DNA from: Effusibacillus dendaii
GTDB taxonomy: Bacteria; Bacillota; Bacilli; Tumebacillales; Effusibacillaceae
Length of the DNA stretch: 64,000 nucleotides
NCBI RefSeq assembly: GCF_015097055.1
Contig: NZ_AP023366.1
Location: forward strand, 2,312,001-2,376,000
Direction: 5' to 3'
The first letter of the stretch is position 1. Each line of letters opens with the position of its first letter. Of this stretch, positions 7,122 to 15,347 are shown piece after piece. The notes beneath the pieces were generated by a model. The model was not told where the DNA came from and ran no database searches. It worked only from the letters and a program-made list of their open reading frames with translations. Both the position numbers and the translations under genes were made by a program.

Positions 7122-8870
7122 CTAATCTTCAATTTCGACAAGATCTTGTCCAAACAACGTAATCGTTTCGCTTACCAATGGATCTTCTGCCGTACTGGCC
7201 AATTCTTCATGGCCTTGTTGTTTGAATGCTTTCCATTCCGACTGTAATACAGCAACCAGCGAGCAGGGTTCCCCTAAAAATTCACTCAACACCTCATCGA
7301 TCACCGATTTGTGAATCGGCTTCATCACCGTATCCCGATGAATCTGGTTTTTAAAAGCAACGATCACATTTCCGCTGTCAACGGCTGTCGGTTCTCCGTC
7401 CAACAGCCAAGCTTGTGCCGTAATCTTCCGCCGCTTCACTTCATCCAAGACTTGATTCCATCCGCTGGAAACCTTTTGAAACAGATCATAATTCGGATTT
7501 TGAATCAGTTTATGAAGCGACCGTGCTGCGGGAGACGGCGCTGGTTGAGAGGACTCCGGCTGGGAGACAGGCGATTTGGCTGTCTGTTTCTGCGTACCTG
7601 CCGGTTGGCTGGATCGTGTGCCTGCCGCCTGCCTGGGAGTTGCCGTCGATCTGTCCAGGCTGCTCTGTTGTGCCTTTTCCCCGCTTGTACCAAAAGTCTC
7701 CTGTGTCGACTGTTTACCGATGACACCCGCAGCCAGTTGCCGTTCCAAATTTTCGATGCGGCGGATTAATTCCTGTTTGTCATCCGATTCGTCTTTGCAA
7801 AGGCGAATCATCAACATCTCCAGCAACAGGGTGCCCTGATTGTGCCACTTCATCTCCTGGGCCGTATCTGTCATCCTTGTAATCATATCAATTAATTGTT
7901 TCGCTTCAAACCGTTCCGCTATTTCCGCAAACTGTTTATCGTACTGCGCGCGATCTTGGACCTCCTGCAGCCCCGGCACCGTTTTTAGCATCAAAAGATC
8001 CCTGAAATAAACGGTTAGTTCATGCAAAATTTGCCCGGCTTCTTTTCCTTCTTCCAAAAGGCTGCCCAACAGGGTAAGCGCCTGCTGCATATCTTTCTCT
8101 GCAATCGCACTGGCAATCGCAGACAAGACATCTGTCCGCACCCCGCCTAACAAGGAAGTAATCGTATCTGCAGTGACCTGATCTCCGCCAAACGAAATCA
8201 GTTGATCAAAAATCGACAGCGCATCGCGCATTCCGCCTTCTGCAGCCCGGGCAATCATCCATAACGCATCTTCCGCGACCGAAATCTGTTTGTCCGCTGC
8301 AATCTGCCGCAGCCGATCGACCGTCTGCCTGCCGGAAATACGGTGAAAGTCAAACCGCTGGCAGCGAGAAAGAATGGTAGCTGGCAGCTTGTGCGGTTCT
8401 GTGGTGGCCAATATAAACACCACATGCTGCGGCGGTTCCTCCAACGTTTTTAACAGCGCATTAAACGCTTCCGTCGTTAACATGTGAACTTCATCCACAA
8501 TATACACTTTATACCGGACTTCGGTCGGCGCATATTTTACTTGTTCCCTTAATTCGCGAATCTCATCGACACCTCGGTTGGACGCGGCATCAATTTCCAC
8601 CACATCCATGATCGAGCCGGCTGTAATGCCACGGCAAGCAGGGCATTCATTACAGGGCTCCTCGGCTGGCCCGTTTACACAATTGATCGCTTTCGCCAAA
8701 ATTTTGGCGGAACTGGTCTTGCCCGTTCCCCGCGGACCGGAAAACAAATAGGCGTGGGCAATACGTCCCTTACGCAGCGCATTTTGCAGCGTGCGAGTCA
8801 CATGCTCTTGCCCCACCATATCGGCAAATGATTGTGGTCGCCACTCCCGGTACAGGGCGATATACGACAT
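7122..8870 (-). CDS. dnaX: DNA polymerase III subunits gamma and tau
   Basis: This is the clamp-loader ATPase and polymerase organiser, 582 residues. The AAA+ module shows Walker [21 protein letters not shown], a four-cysteine zinc module ([16 protein letters not shown]), Walker [11 protein letters not shown] and the SRC arginine-finger region [14 protein letters not shown] Gln/Ser/Ala/Pro-rich linker (about residues 385-450) separates it from the C-terminal tau domain. No obvious slippery A-run for a gamma frameshift was noticed. It starts the dnaX-yaaK-recR operon with AGGAGGG before ATG at 8870. The SRP RNA lies just upstream on the same strand. Confidence 0.97.
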   Translation of the reverse strand: MSYIALYREWRPQSFADMVGQEHVTRTLQNALRKGRIAHAYLFSGPRGTGKTSSAKILAKAINCVNGPAEEPCNECPACRGITAGSIMDVVEIDAASNRGVDEIRELREQVKYAPTEVRYKVYIVDEVHMLTTEAFNALLKTLEEPPQHVVFILATTEPHKLPATILSRCQRFDFHRISGRQTVDRLRQIAADKQISVAEDALWMIARAAEGGMRDALSIFDQLISFGGDQVTADTITSLLGGVRTDVLSAIASAIAEKDMQQALTLLGSLLEEGKEAGQILHELTVYFRDLLMLKTVPGLQEVQDRAQYDKQFAEIAERFEAKQLIDMITRMTDTAQEMKWHNQGTLLLEMLMIRLCKDESDDKQELIRRIENLERQLAAGVIGKQSTQETFGTSGEKAQQSSLDRSTATPRQAAGTRSSQPAGTQKQTAKSPVSQPESSQPAPSPAARSLHKLIQNPNYDLFQKVSSGWNQVLDEVKRRKITAQAWLLDGEPTAVDSGNVIVAFKNQIHRDTVMKPIHKSVIDEVLSEFLGEPCSLVAVLQSEWKAFKQQGHEELASTAEDPLVSETITLFGQDLVEIED

Positions 8871-8944
8871 GAGAAGCCCTCCTAAAGCAATCCCGATTCA
8901 TGTATAGATTACCATATGTAACAGCCAAAAAAAATCGACCTAAC

Positions 8945-8971
8945 AGAAAAACCGCCCTTTTCAGGACGGTT
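8945..8971 (-). terminator. Terminator of the SRP RNA gene
   Basis: On the minus strand AACCGTCC TGAAAA GGGCGGTT is followed by TTTC. It lies directly behind the SRP RNA helix. Confidence 0.85.
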
Positions 8972-8974
8972 CGA

Positions 8975-9110
8975 CAAGAGCCATTGGCTCAGACCAGGCG
9001 CCTCTGCGGCACACGTGAAGTTTCCCTTAGTGCTGCTTCCGTCAGGACCTGACACGGTTCAGGAGTTCCCGTCGCACAGAACCCGGCCTGAGCCAAAGGT
9101 TCTTGTTTTG
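8975..9110 (-). ncRNA. ffs: Signal recognition particle RNA (small type)
   Basis: The minus strand carries the conserved domain IV core of SRP RNA, with CAGGTCCTGACGGAAGCAGC in the Ffh-binding loop region and a long flanking helix (GGCTCAGGCC with GGTCTGAGCC). With a terminator straight after the helix there is no room for a 3' Alu strand, so this looks like the small type rather than the 271-nt B. subtilis scRNA. Two short hairpins precede it (GTGGGG/CCTCAC and GTTG/CAAC around 9112..9143). The 5' end is approximate. Its position next to dnaX matches scr in B. subtilis. Confidence 0.9.
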
Positions 9111-9159
9111 GCGGTTGATACAACGTGAGGTTTCCCCCACCTTAATAAGTAGTCTAATG

Positions 9160-9250
9160 TGGCGGAGAGGGTGGGATTCGAACCCACGAGACGCTGTTAA
9201 CGCCTACTCGATTTCGAGTCGAGCTCCTTCGACCTCTCGGACACCTCTCC
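9160..9250 (-). tRNA. tRNA-Ser(CGA)
   Basis: This folds as a class II tRNA with a long variable arm. The acceptor stem GGAGAGG/CCTCTCC, the T-arm GTGGGTTCGAATCCCAC and the anticodon loop CTCGAAA (anticodon CGA, codon UCG) are all visible. CCA is encoded. It lies between tadA and the SRP RNA. Confidence 0.95.
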
Positions 9251-9262
9251 ACATTGCTATTG

Positions 9263-9709
9263 TTATCGACGAGTTTTGAAAAACTCCTTAAGTATCATAC
9301 CACATTCATCCGCCATTATGCCAGAGGAAAGATGTGGACGATGATTAAATTGATCCGTTTCAATCAGGTTAACAAGCGAACCTGCGGCACCAAATTTCGG
9401 TTCTTTGGCGCCAAATATGATTTCATCCATGCGCGCTAACAGAATCGCACCTGCACACATCGGACAGGGTTCTAGAGTAACGTATAGCTTGCAACCTGTC
9501 AAGCGCCATCCGCCTAAAATTCGACTCGCTTCCCGGATCGCAATAATTTCCGCATGCGCAGTCGGATCTTTCCAAATTTCCCGCATGTTGTGCGCACGGG
9601 CAATCACCTGTCCGTCACGAACAACCACCGCTCCAATCGGAACTTCTCCCAGGGAAGCTGCTTTAGCCGCTTCTTTTAGAGCTTCCTGCATAAAGACCAA
9701 ATGTTCCAT
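9263..9709 (-). CDS. tadA: tRNA adenosine-34 deaminase
   Basis: TadA converts A34 to inosine in tRNA-Arg(ACG). The 148-residue protein has the zinc and catalytic motif TAHAEIIAIREA (His-Ala-Glu) and PCPMCAGAILLARM. A 40-residue in-frame extension to 9829 has no ribosome site. The ATG at 9709, giving MEHLVFMQEAL, follows GGGTGGTT and matches the family start. In B. subtilis the gene (yaaJ) sits beside scr and dnaX, as here. Confidence 0.95.
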   Translation of the reverse strand: MEHLVFMQEALKEAAKAASLGEVPIGAVVVRDGQVIARAHNMREIWKDPTAHAEIIAIREASRILGGWRLTGCKLYVTLEPCPMCAGAILLARMDEIIFGAKEPKFGAAGSLVNLIETDQFNHRPHLSSGIMADECGMILKEFFKTRR

Positions 9710-9929
9710 GATAACCACCCACCATTCAATCGGCGGATTCTTATAATACCATAACGGGAATGACAATTCAACGAATTTGCCGTTGTTGGCAGTATTTTCT
9801 TGCATGTCAAACCCTATGTCCGCACACAATCATAGGGCAAAAGGCGTTTAGAAACAGGCAAATTCACCTGTAATGAGAGGATTTTCCGGGTGAATCCAGA
9901 AGATAAACAGGGAATAGGGGGTAGGACAA

Positions 9930-10121
9930 ATGGACCGGGCCATGCAAACAAAACAAATCGAGTGGATATACGATTGTGCCGAAAGATGCAAACTTTGCAG
10001 TGAAATGACATGCAAGCAGCCTGCGTATGTGGAAGTGATCTACTGCCCGCGGTTTACCGCCGATCCGAACAACCCTAGCAACCCCGCAAACAGGAAAAAG
10101 CGGGTTCCCGGAAAAAAGTGA
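9930..10121 (+). CDS. Small cysteine-rich protein of unknown function
   Basis: This 63-residue reading frame with an ATG at 9930 is preceded by GGGGGTAGGA. It has five cysteines (16, 20, 23, 28 and 39; pattern CxxxCxxCxxxxC then C), suggesting a small metal-binding fold, and a basic C-terminus (RKKRVPGKK). I do not recognise the family. It is on the plus strand alone among minus-strand genes, in the gap between tadA and the PadR unit. The cysteine pattern and ribosome site argue that it is real. Confidence 0.5.
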   Translation: MDRAMQTKQIEWIYDCAERCKLCSEMTCKQPAYVEVIYCPRFTADPNNPSNPANRKKRVPGKK

Positions 10122-10134
10122 ATCCGCCTGATTT

Positions 10135-10566
10135 TCATTGTGTAATACGTTGTTTCATTCTTCTGCTCCAGATCCATGTGGCAAGAGTTAACAAAAGTGA
10201 TGAGAAGAATATTGACTTTAAAGTGTCCCAGGCCTCAGCAGTGTGAAAAGGGTCTAACTCTCGAATATCCAGGCTCAGAACGCCAGTCAACGCAAAAGAC
10301 ACCACAGTTAAAGCAAGGAACAGCCACACGAGCAATTGAACATTTCTGAGACGATTCTTCAGCATGAAAACAACTTCCTTTCGCAACATATTTGCATCAC
10401 CGAAATCCTTGATTGCCATTTCCATGGATTGTTCTCTTAAATATCCCATCGAAACATATTCCTCAGTTGCATCCTCAAGATGGGCAAGGAATTCTTCCCT
10501 CATCTCCCTGAACCTTCTGGAATCAGGGAATATAGTTTGGACGTATTCTGCTAACCGATTACGCAT
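10135..10566 (-). CDS. PadR-associated membrane protein with N-terminal helical (HAAS/DUF1700-like) domain
   Basis: The first ~70 residues (LAEYVQTIFPDSRRFREMREEF, then MAIKDFGDANMLRKEV) resemble the helical domain found in proteins paired with PadR regulators. Two membrane segments follow, near residues 78-100 and 118-134, then a basic tail. It overlaps the PadR gene: the ATG at 10566 uses the ATGCGTAA overlap with the PadR stop and has GGGG upstream, which is better than an ATG at 10581. In such pairs the membrane protein is thought to modulate the regulator or the cell envelope response; here that is an inference. Confidence 0.75.
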   Translation of the reverse strand: MRNRLAEYVQTIFPDSRRFREMREEFLAHLEDATEEYVSMGYLREQSMEMAIKDFGDANMLRKEVVFMLKNRLRNVQLLVWLFLALTVVSFALTGVLSLDIRELDPFHTAEAWDTLKSIFFSSLLLTLATWIWSRRMKQRITQ

Positions 10567-10888
10567 AATCGATGACCCCATTTACCAATCTGGTAAATAC
10601 ATTCCATTCCTTTTTCTTTTGAGACAATCGTTCCTTCCCCTTTGCAGTGATACGATAGTAACGCCGTTTTCTACCCGTGGTATCGATCCACTCACTTGTA
10701 ATAAAGGCATCTTCCTCCAACTTATAAAGAGCGGGATAAAGTGTTCCCTCTTTAAAATCTAAAATCCCTTCCGTTCGATCTTTAATCAGCTTTGTAATCT
10801 GGTAACCGTACAGTTCTCCTTCCCTTTCTAACAAGGAAAGTATGAGTAATGCCGTACTTCCTCTAATAAAATCCCTGTCGATCTCCAT
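10559..10888 (-). CDS. PadR family transcriptional regulator
   Basis: This 109-residue winged-helix protein has the standard PadR signature: IRGSTALLILSLLEREGELYGYQI, FKEGTLYPALYKLEEDAFI and RKRRYYRITAKGKERL. It is the first gene of a two-gene unit with the overlapping membrane protein. The upstream region (10889-10960) carries AT-rich near-palindromic ACATAAATGTTTAG sequences that could be an operator. Its targets probably include its own operon. Confidence 0.93.
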   Translation of the reverse strand: MEIDRDFIRGSTALLILSLLEREGELYGYQITKLIKDRTEGILDFKEGTLYPALYKLEEDAFITSEWIDTTGRKRRYYRITAKGKERLSQKKKEWNVFTRLVNGVIDYA

Positions 10889-10991
10889 ATTTGCACCCCT
10901 ATTTAATCTAAGCTCACGTGCTTAGTTTACCTAAACATAAATGTTTAGTCAATCTAAATATTGATCTGCGATGATTTTCCTCCATGCCGCC

Positions 10992-11025
10992 AAAAAAAGC
11001 GGATCTCCGCATATCGGAAATCCGC
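10992..11025 (-). terminator. Terminator of tRNA-Arg
   Basis: On the minus strand GCGGATTTCCGATATGCGGA then GATCCGC forms a stem ending in seven T. It lies 17 nt after the tRNA. Confidence 0.85.
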
Positions 11026-11041
11026 ATTAACTCCATACATT

Positions 11042-11120
11042 TGGTGCACCCGGAGGGATTCGAACCCCCCCAAGACGTCGTTTAGGAAACGACCGCTCTA
11101 TCCACCTGAGCTACGGGTGC
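11042..11120 (-). tRNA. tRNA-Arg(CCT)
   Basis: The acceptor stem GCACCCG/CGGGTGC, the D-arm GCTCAGGTGGATAGAGC, the anticodon loop TTCCTAA (anticodon CCT, codon AGG) and the T-loop TTCGAAT are all visible. CCA is encoded. Confidence 0.95.
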
Positions 11121-11202
11121 ATGCTAACCCTATTATACAAACGAGTTCGAAAGAATCAAGCTGAAATCTTTGCCTTTCGTCTCGGCCAAAAGACCACGCC
11201 TC

Positions 11203-11571
11203 TTACTTTCCGTTCTCAAGATCCCTCCACAAATCAAGAAAACGGCTCCGTTTTTCAGGAGAAGACTTAATGAATTCTTTCCAAAAAAGTCGGCTTTTTT
11301 CATCATGCAGCAGCAATTCTGCCAATTCCCGAATTTCTTCCGCCCCGTTTACCCAATAATTTGTTTTATCTTCTTTCAATTGATTCGATCGTCCCAACAA
11401 ATCATCCACAGGCACCTGAAAAAAGTCAGCCAGCCGTACCAATGTATTCAAATCGGGTTCATTTCGGCCCGTTTCGTAGTGAGCATATCGGGCACGCGAA
11501 ATCCCCAATGCATCCGCCACTTCCTGCTGTGTTCTGTTTCCTCTCAGTATGGAAAGACGCTTTTCAATCAT
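11203..11571 (-). CDS. XRE family transcriptional regulator
   Basis: This 122-residue protein has an N-terminal Cro/CI-type helix-turn-helix: LRGNRTQQEVADALGISR, ARYAHYETGRNEPD and LVRLADFFQVPVDDLLG. The C-terminal half (about residues 68-122) is acidic-basic and helical, and may serve for dimerisation or sensing. It is divergent from a second small XRE gene at 11712. A palindrome, GTTACAAATTGTATC (11601..11615), lies between its likely -10 (TATAAT, 11594..11599) and -35, which points to autorepression. Confidence 0.9.
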   Translation of the reverse strand: MIEKRLSILRGNRTQQEVADALGISRARYAHYETGRNEPDLNTLVRLADFFQVPVDDLLGRSNQLKEDKTNYWVNGAEEIRELAELLLHDEKSRLFWKEFIKSSPEKRSRFLDLWRDLENGK

Positions 11572-11593
11572 CCTCCCACCTCCATCTCACTAT

Positions 11594-11674
11594 CATTATA
11601 GTTACAAATTGTATCTGTTGAAAACAAAAAATTATAAATAAACGATTGACGATACAAAATGTATCATGTATCCT
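11594..11674. promoter_or_regulatory. Divergent XRE promoters with two matching operators
   Basis: Two 15-bp palindromes occur 50 bp apart, centre to centre: GTTACAAATTGTATC at 11601..11615 and GATACAAAATGTATC at 11651..11665. The first lies just upstream of TATAAT for the minus-strand gene. The second lies between TTGACG (11646..11651) and TATCCT (11669..11674), a 17-bp-spaced promoter for the plus-strand gene. Each operator therefore covers one promoter. Confidence 0.7.
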
Positions 11675-11711
11675 TGTACGTATAAGACTCCTGGATCGGT
11701 GGGGTGGGAGT

Positions 11712-11945
11712 GTGAGAAGAGAGCGTTTAGCGGAAGAGCGCACATCTCGTCATCTTACACAAGAAAGAGTGGCATTGGATTTGGGGATCTCCACGATTTA
11801 CCTACGGAAGTTGGAGGGCGGACATTCCAATCCGGGGCGGAATACGATGCTAAAACTTGAACGGTATTATGGGGTACCGGCCAAAATTCTGTTTCCCGAT
11901 CTTTTCGAAAACATTCAGCCCTCTTCTTCCGCAAAAAAGAGGTGA
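11712..11945 (+). CDS. Small XRE family transcriptional regulator
   Basis: This 77-residue protein is almost entirely a helix-turn-helix domain (LAEERTSRHLTQERVALDLG, then ISTIYLRKLEGGHSNP and LERYYGVPAKILFPDLF). GTG at 11712 follows GGGGTGGGAG. A longer reading would start at a TTG that overlaps the promoter -35 and is unlikely. It is divergent from the other XRE gene and followed at 13 nt by an 81-residue unknown. It could antagonise its divergent neighbour at the shared operators. Confidence 0.82.
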   Translation: MRRERLAEERTSRHLTQERVALDLGISTIYLRKLEGGHSNPGRNTMLKLERYYGVPAKILFPDLFENIQPSSSAKKR

Positions 11946-11957
11946 CAGCAACTTCCA

Positions 11958-12203
11958 ATGATCGAACGAGACGTAATTGCCCATTTGATTCGTACCCAAA
12001 ACATGGCCGATCTTAATTTACCACACATTTTATCCTTATCCCCCAACCAACTAATCGAAAATTTAATTGGGTTGAAAGGCGGTTTTGTATATCGCGCCTA
12101 CATGCTGGAACGGCTTATGGAGTTAACCGATGGCCCGTGTGGGCTTGCCGTTCCGATTGATCTTTATCAGTCAGCCGTTGAACAAACCGTCGCCAAAGAA
12201 TAG
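11958..12203 (+). CDS. Hypothetical protein
   Basis: This 81-residue frame follows the small XRE gene and is probably co-transcribed with it. It is helical, with no membrane segment or recognisable motif (LPHILSLSPNQLIENLIGLKG is notable). The ribosome site is weak. The stop codon lies within the last bases of the group II intron sequence, which runs on the opposite strand. No function can be assigned. Confidence 0.5.
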   Translation: MIERDVIAHLIRTQNMADLNLPHILSLSPNQLIENLIGLKGGFVYRAYMLERLMELTDGPCGLAVPIDLYQSAVEQTVAKE

Positions 12204-12586
12204 AGTAGGACGGGGGCTTTCGCGCCCGGACCCCTCGTCAAACCGTACGTGCGGATTTCCCGCATACGGCTTTCCTCCGCCAGTTCCCCGTCTTCAGGAG
12301 TGAGTTATCATCATTCGTCGCCGAACTGCAAATTTCTCCCCTGAATTAGGAACTCGTGGTGAGTAAACTTGTTAGAAATACCATCCCCTTTGACGACACG
12401 GCAAGATTCACTTGATGTTACGGCCTGGTATCTTGCTCGCCCTGTCTCTGACAGGTACTTTTGTCGATGCGCTTCTACGCACAGATTTCTCCATACGTAG
12501 ACATCCAAGCTACAGGGCTCCTTGGTGATTACCCTGACCGGACTTTCACCGGCTAGATAGCGCGTGCTTAGCTGGGCACGCCGCAC
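12200..12586 (-). mobile_element. ORF-less group II intron, probably class C
   Basis: On the minus strand this 387-nt segment begins GTGCGGCG and contains the domain I segment GCCGGTGAAAGTCCGGTC. Near its 3' end it has a 34-nt domain V hairpin (AAGCCGTATGCGG, then CCGCACGTACGGTTT), followed by a domain VI hairpin and the 3' end CCTACTCTAT. No reverse transcriptase is encoded. The 5' boundary is immediately after the terminator of tRNA-Ser(GCT), the usual insertion site of class C introns. The length is close to the roughly 400-nt ORF-less Oceanobacillus ribozyme, so it may be a complete ribozyme rather than a fragment. The readable minus-strand frame inside it is not coding. Confidence 0.8.
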
Positions 12587-12588
12587 AT

Positions 12589-12614
12589 AAAAACCAGCCT
12601 GTCCGGCTGGTTTT
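12589..12614 (-). terminator. Terminator of tRNA-Ser(GCT), 5' exon of the intron
   Basis: The hairpin AACCAGCCGGACAGGCTGGTT is followed by T residues on the minus strand and also has TTTT on the plus strand. The group II intron begins three bases downstream of the minus-strand T-run. Confidence 0.85.
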
Positions 12615-12669
12615 CTTCTGTTTCATAGTTTTATCGGGGGTTCTCACCCTCTGGCTGATGGTATGTAAC

Positions 12670-12763
12670 TGGCGGAGTGAGAGGGATTCGAACCCTCGAT
12701 ACGGGTTATCCCCGTATACTCGCTTAGCAGGCGAGCGCCTTCGACCTACTCGGCCATCACTCC
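12670..12763 (-). tRNA. tRNA-Ser(GCT)
   Basis: This is a class II tRNA with a long variable arm (TACGGGGATAACCCGTA). The acceptor stem is GGAGTGA/TCACTCC, the anticodon loop is CTGCTAA (anticodon GCT, codons AGC/AGU), and CCA is encoded. It lies upstream of the intron. Confidence 0.95.
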
Positions 12764-12814
12764 ATGCACCTTTTTATAAGCACTTATCTATTGTACAGTG
12801 TTTTCCTTGTGAAA

Positions 12815-13078
12815 TCAAGATTTTCTATCTGTTAACTTTTTCATGCGCATACGTCGAACAATCGATTGCCATGTGACCAGCAACATAAATCCCCATCCCA
12901 AAATGTAAAAAAACTTAGATATAAACTGAGACACCGTATAAGGCGACAGGCTCACCATAAATCCGACCAGGAACATCGCTGCCGTAATAAAAAGGGATCG
13001 CCCGAATGCTGTACGGTGAAGAGCGAAAAACTGTACGATCATGCACACAATAAATAACAGCAGTCCAATCAGGAACAT
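12815..13078 (-). CDS. Small membrane protein of unknown function
   Basis: This 87-residue protein has three hydrophobic stretches (about residues 1-20, 28-48 and 53-70) and a basic C-terminal tail (RRMRMKKLTDRK), suggesting a multi-pass membrane protein with a cytoplasmic end. The ATG at 13078 follows GGGGAGAGATTGGA. The family is not recognised. It is a stand-alone gene between serS and tRNA-Ser. Confidence 0.7.
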   Translation of the reverse strand: MFLIGLLLFIVCMIVQFFALHRTAFGRSLFITAAMFLVGFMVSLSPYTVSQFISKFFYILGWGFMLLVTWQSIVRRMRMKKLTDRKS

Positions 13079-13368
13079 TCCAATCTCTCCCCTGCAAACG
13101 TATAAACGTATTATACAAAAAGCGCCCCCTTCACGCTATATCCCTAACACACCGGTTCCTATTCACGCTTTTTACATCTTCAACCTGATGTATCGTTGTC
13201 AAAACCGTTCGAATACCCGTAATTTGAATCAAATTCTTAAAAAGAGGGGGTTGCTATGTACGGTGTATTCGGTGTATATACGTGATGGGCGGTTGCAATG
13301 GTGCTGGCGCAAGCGATTAAATTGCAAATGCCCCTGTCTAATGAATGGGGACCGGGGCATTTGGACCT
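13079..13368. other. Intergenic region behind serS
   Basis: No gene was found here. Near serS a stem AAATGCCCC / GGGGCATTT (13326..13362) with a 19-nt loop may end serS transcription, although its T-run is poor (TTTGCAATTT on the minus strand). The rest shows no structure I can name. Confidence 0.5.
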
Positions 13369-14649
13369 TTATTGCTTTTTAATTGTCCGGATGCCTCCCA
13401 TGTAGGGAACCAACGCTTCCGGAATCTGGACGCTTCCGTCAGGTTGCTGATAATTTTCCAAAATGGCCGCCACCGTACGACCCACCGCAAGACCTGACCC
13501 GTTAATTGTATGAGTAAACTCCGGTTTAGCCTGCGCTTCCCGACGAAATCGGATATTCGCACGCCGTGCCTGAAAATCTTCGAAATTCGAACAACTGGAA
13601 ATTTCACGATATTGGTTGGCTGCTGGCAGCCAAACTTCCAGATCGATTTTTTTTGCCGCTCCAAATCCGAGATCCGCCGTACACATATCGAGTGCCCGGT
13701 AAGGTAAATTAAGCCGCTGTAAAATGGTTTCCGCGTTGTTAACCAACTTCATCCATTCTTCATAGGAGTCTTCCGGACGTGTGAATTTAACCATCTCAAC
13801 TTTATTGAACTGGTGCATCCGGATCAATCCCCTGGTATCTCGTCCGGCTGCGCCCGCTTCGGAACGAAAGCACGGTGTGAATGCGACGTAATATCGGGGC
13901 AGATCACTCATTTGTAAAATTTCATCACGGTGCAAATTGGTCACGGGGACTTCTGCCGTTGGAACTAAGAAATAGTCGGTGTCTGTCAGCTTAAACGCGT
14001 CTTCTTCAAATTTTGGCAGATTGCCTGTCCCTGTCATACTTGCACGATTGACGATAAACGGTGGAAGCACTTCCGTATACCCGTGTTCTCCCGTATGTAT
14101 GTCCAGCATAAAATTAATCAAGGCGCGTTCCAAACGAGCTCCCAGCCCTTTATAAAAAACAAACCGTGCGCCCGTTACTTTGCCGCCAGATTCAAAATCA
14201 AGAATGCCCAATTCTGTCCCAATTTCCCAGTGCGGTTTCGGTTCAAAATCAAATTGGCGAATTTCGCCCCATTTTTTGATTTCCACATTGTCGTCTTCCG
14301 ATTCGCCATAGGGCACACTTTCGTGCGGGATGTTAGGAATTGTGAGAAGGATATGCTCAATTTTATCTTCCAGTCCCCTCAATTCTTCATCCAACTGTTT
14401 AATCCGGTCACCCACTTCACGCATTTCAAGCACCAGGCTTTCCGCATCCTGGCCTGCCTTTTTCAGCTTGGCAACTTCCTGGGATACACTGTTACGCTTT
14501 GCCTTTAATGTTTCCGACTCAGTCAAAAGCTCGCGTCTGCGGGTATCCAACTGCAGAAAATCGTCTACGATATCAGGTGATTCTCCTCTTTTTCTTTGCG
14601 ATTCGCGAACTCGATCCGGCTCATTTCGCAGGACTCGTGCATCTAACAC
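13369..14649 (-). CDS. serS: Seryl-tRNA synthetase
   Basis: This class II synthetase charges tRNA-Ser, and two of its substrates are encoded in this window. Of 426 residues, the first ~110 form the tRNA-binding coiled coil ([20 protein letters not shown]). The catalytic core shows motif 2 [20 protein letters not shown] and motif 3 near the end, [19 protein letters not shown] longer in-frame ATG at 14697 lies upstream; the likely start is GTG at 14649, behind AAGGAGATGG, giving LDARVLR as in the family. No T-box leader was found. It follows pdxT on the same strand, as in B. subtilis. Confidence 0.97.
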   Translation of the reverse strand: MLDARVLRNEPDRVRESQRKRGESPDIVDDFLQLDTRRRELLTESETLKAKRNSVSQEVAKLKKAGQDAESLVLEMREVGDRIKQLDEELRGLEDKIEHILLTIPNIPHESVPYGESEDDNVEIKKWGEIRQFDFEPKPHWEIGTELGILDFESGGKVTGARFVFYKGLGARLERALINFMLDIHTGEHGYTEVLPPFIVNRASMTGTGNLPKFEEDAFKLTDTDYFLVPTAEVPVTNLHRDEILQMSDLPRYYVAFTPCFRSEAGAAGRDTRGLIRMHQFNKVEMVKFTRPEDSYEEWMKLVNNAETILQRLNLPYRALDMCTADLGFGAAKKIDLEVWLPAANQYREISSCSNFEDFQARRANIRFRREAQAKPEFTHTINGSGLAVGRTVAAILENYQQPDGSVQIPEALVPYMGGIRTIKKQ

Positions 14650-14691
14650 TCGACACCATCTCCTTGACCGTCCTGTCTTATGTAAAAGCGA

Positions 14692-14749
14692 AATCATACA
14701 TTCAATAGCCTCACGGAAAAAACCGAACCTGACTACTGAATGTATGATT
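14692..14749 (-). promoter_or_regulatory. Long inverted repeat between pdxT and serS
   Basis: The 13-bp perfect arms AATCATACATTCA / TGAATGTATGATT enclose 32 nt that partly continue the pairing (CGG/CCG around six A). On the minus strand the loop carries six T. It could be a processing site or attenuator ahead of serS. No T-box sequence is present. Confidence 0.6.
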
Positions 14750-14753
14750 ACAT

Positions 14754-15332
14754 TTACTTGCGATTTCTCACCATATCCAGGAAATACTCATGCAGGCGAA
14801 CATCATCTGTCAATTCCGGATGAAAAGCGGCCACCAACAGATTGTCTTGTTTGGCTGACACAATTCGGTCCTGGTGCTTGGCCAAAACCTCTACACCGTT
14901 TCCAACGTCCACAATATGCGGCGCGCGGATAAAAACGGCCCGATACGGTTCTCCCTCAATACCTTTAATCGAAAGGTCTGTTTCAAAGCTTTCCCGCTGT
15001 CGGCCAAACGAATTGCGGTTCGCCAATATATCCATCACACCTAAATGAGCCGAATCCTGCCCTTCAATCCGATTCGCCATCAGAATCAAACCGGCGCATG
15101 TTCCAAACAGAGGCGTTCCCTGTTTCGCCATCTCGCGAATCGGCTCCATCAAACCGTATTGATTCATTAGTTTTCCGATTGTCGTACTTTCCCCGCCGGG
15201 CAACACCAATCCGTCAAGCCCTTCCAGTTCATCCGGGCGTTTGATCGTTACGACCTGATCGGCGCCCGCCTGCTGCAGACTTTTTACGTGTTCAAATACG
15301 GCGCCCTGTAAAGCCAAAACCCCTATTTTCAT
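14754..15332 (-). CDS. pdxT: Pyridoxal 5'-phosphate synthase glutaminase subunit
   Basis: PdxT releases ammonia from glutamine for the PdxS synthase. The 192-residue class I amidotransferase shows [13 protein letters not shown], the nucleophile cysteine in [10 protein letters not shown] and the His-Glu pair in [10 protein letters not shown]. It is 15 nt downstream of pdxS with GGAGGCC before the ATG. The two form the R5P-dependent vitamin B6 pathway unit. PLP supplied here is the cofactor of the decarboxylase and the desulfurase-like enzyme in the window. Confidence 0.97.
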   Translation of the reverse strand: MKIGVLALQGAVFEHVKSLQQAGADQVVTIKRPDELEGLDGLVLPGGESTTIGKLMNQYGLMEPIREMAKQGTPLFGTCAGLILMANRIEGQDSAHLGVMDILANRNSFGRQRESFETDLSIKGIEGEPYRAVFIRAPHIVDVGNGVEVLAKHQDRIVSAKQDNLLVAAFHPELTDDVRLHEYFLDMVRNRK

Positions 15333-15347
15333 GAAAGAACAGGCCTC

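Noticed and set aside
12311-12586. 91-codon minus-strand frame inside the group II intron
   Set aside because: Its sequence is explained by ribozyme domains I-IV and it has no ribosome site.
14650-14753. T-box leader for serS
   Set aside because: There is no T-box sequence or specifier loop, and the gap is only about 100 nt.
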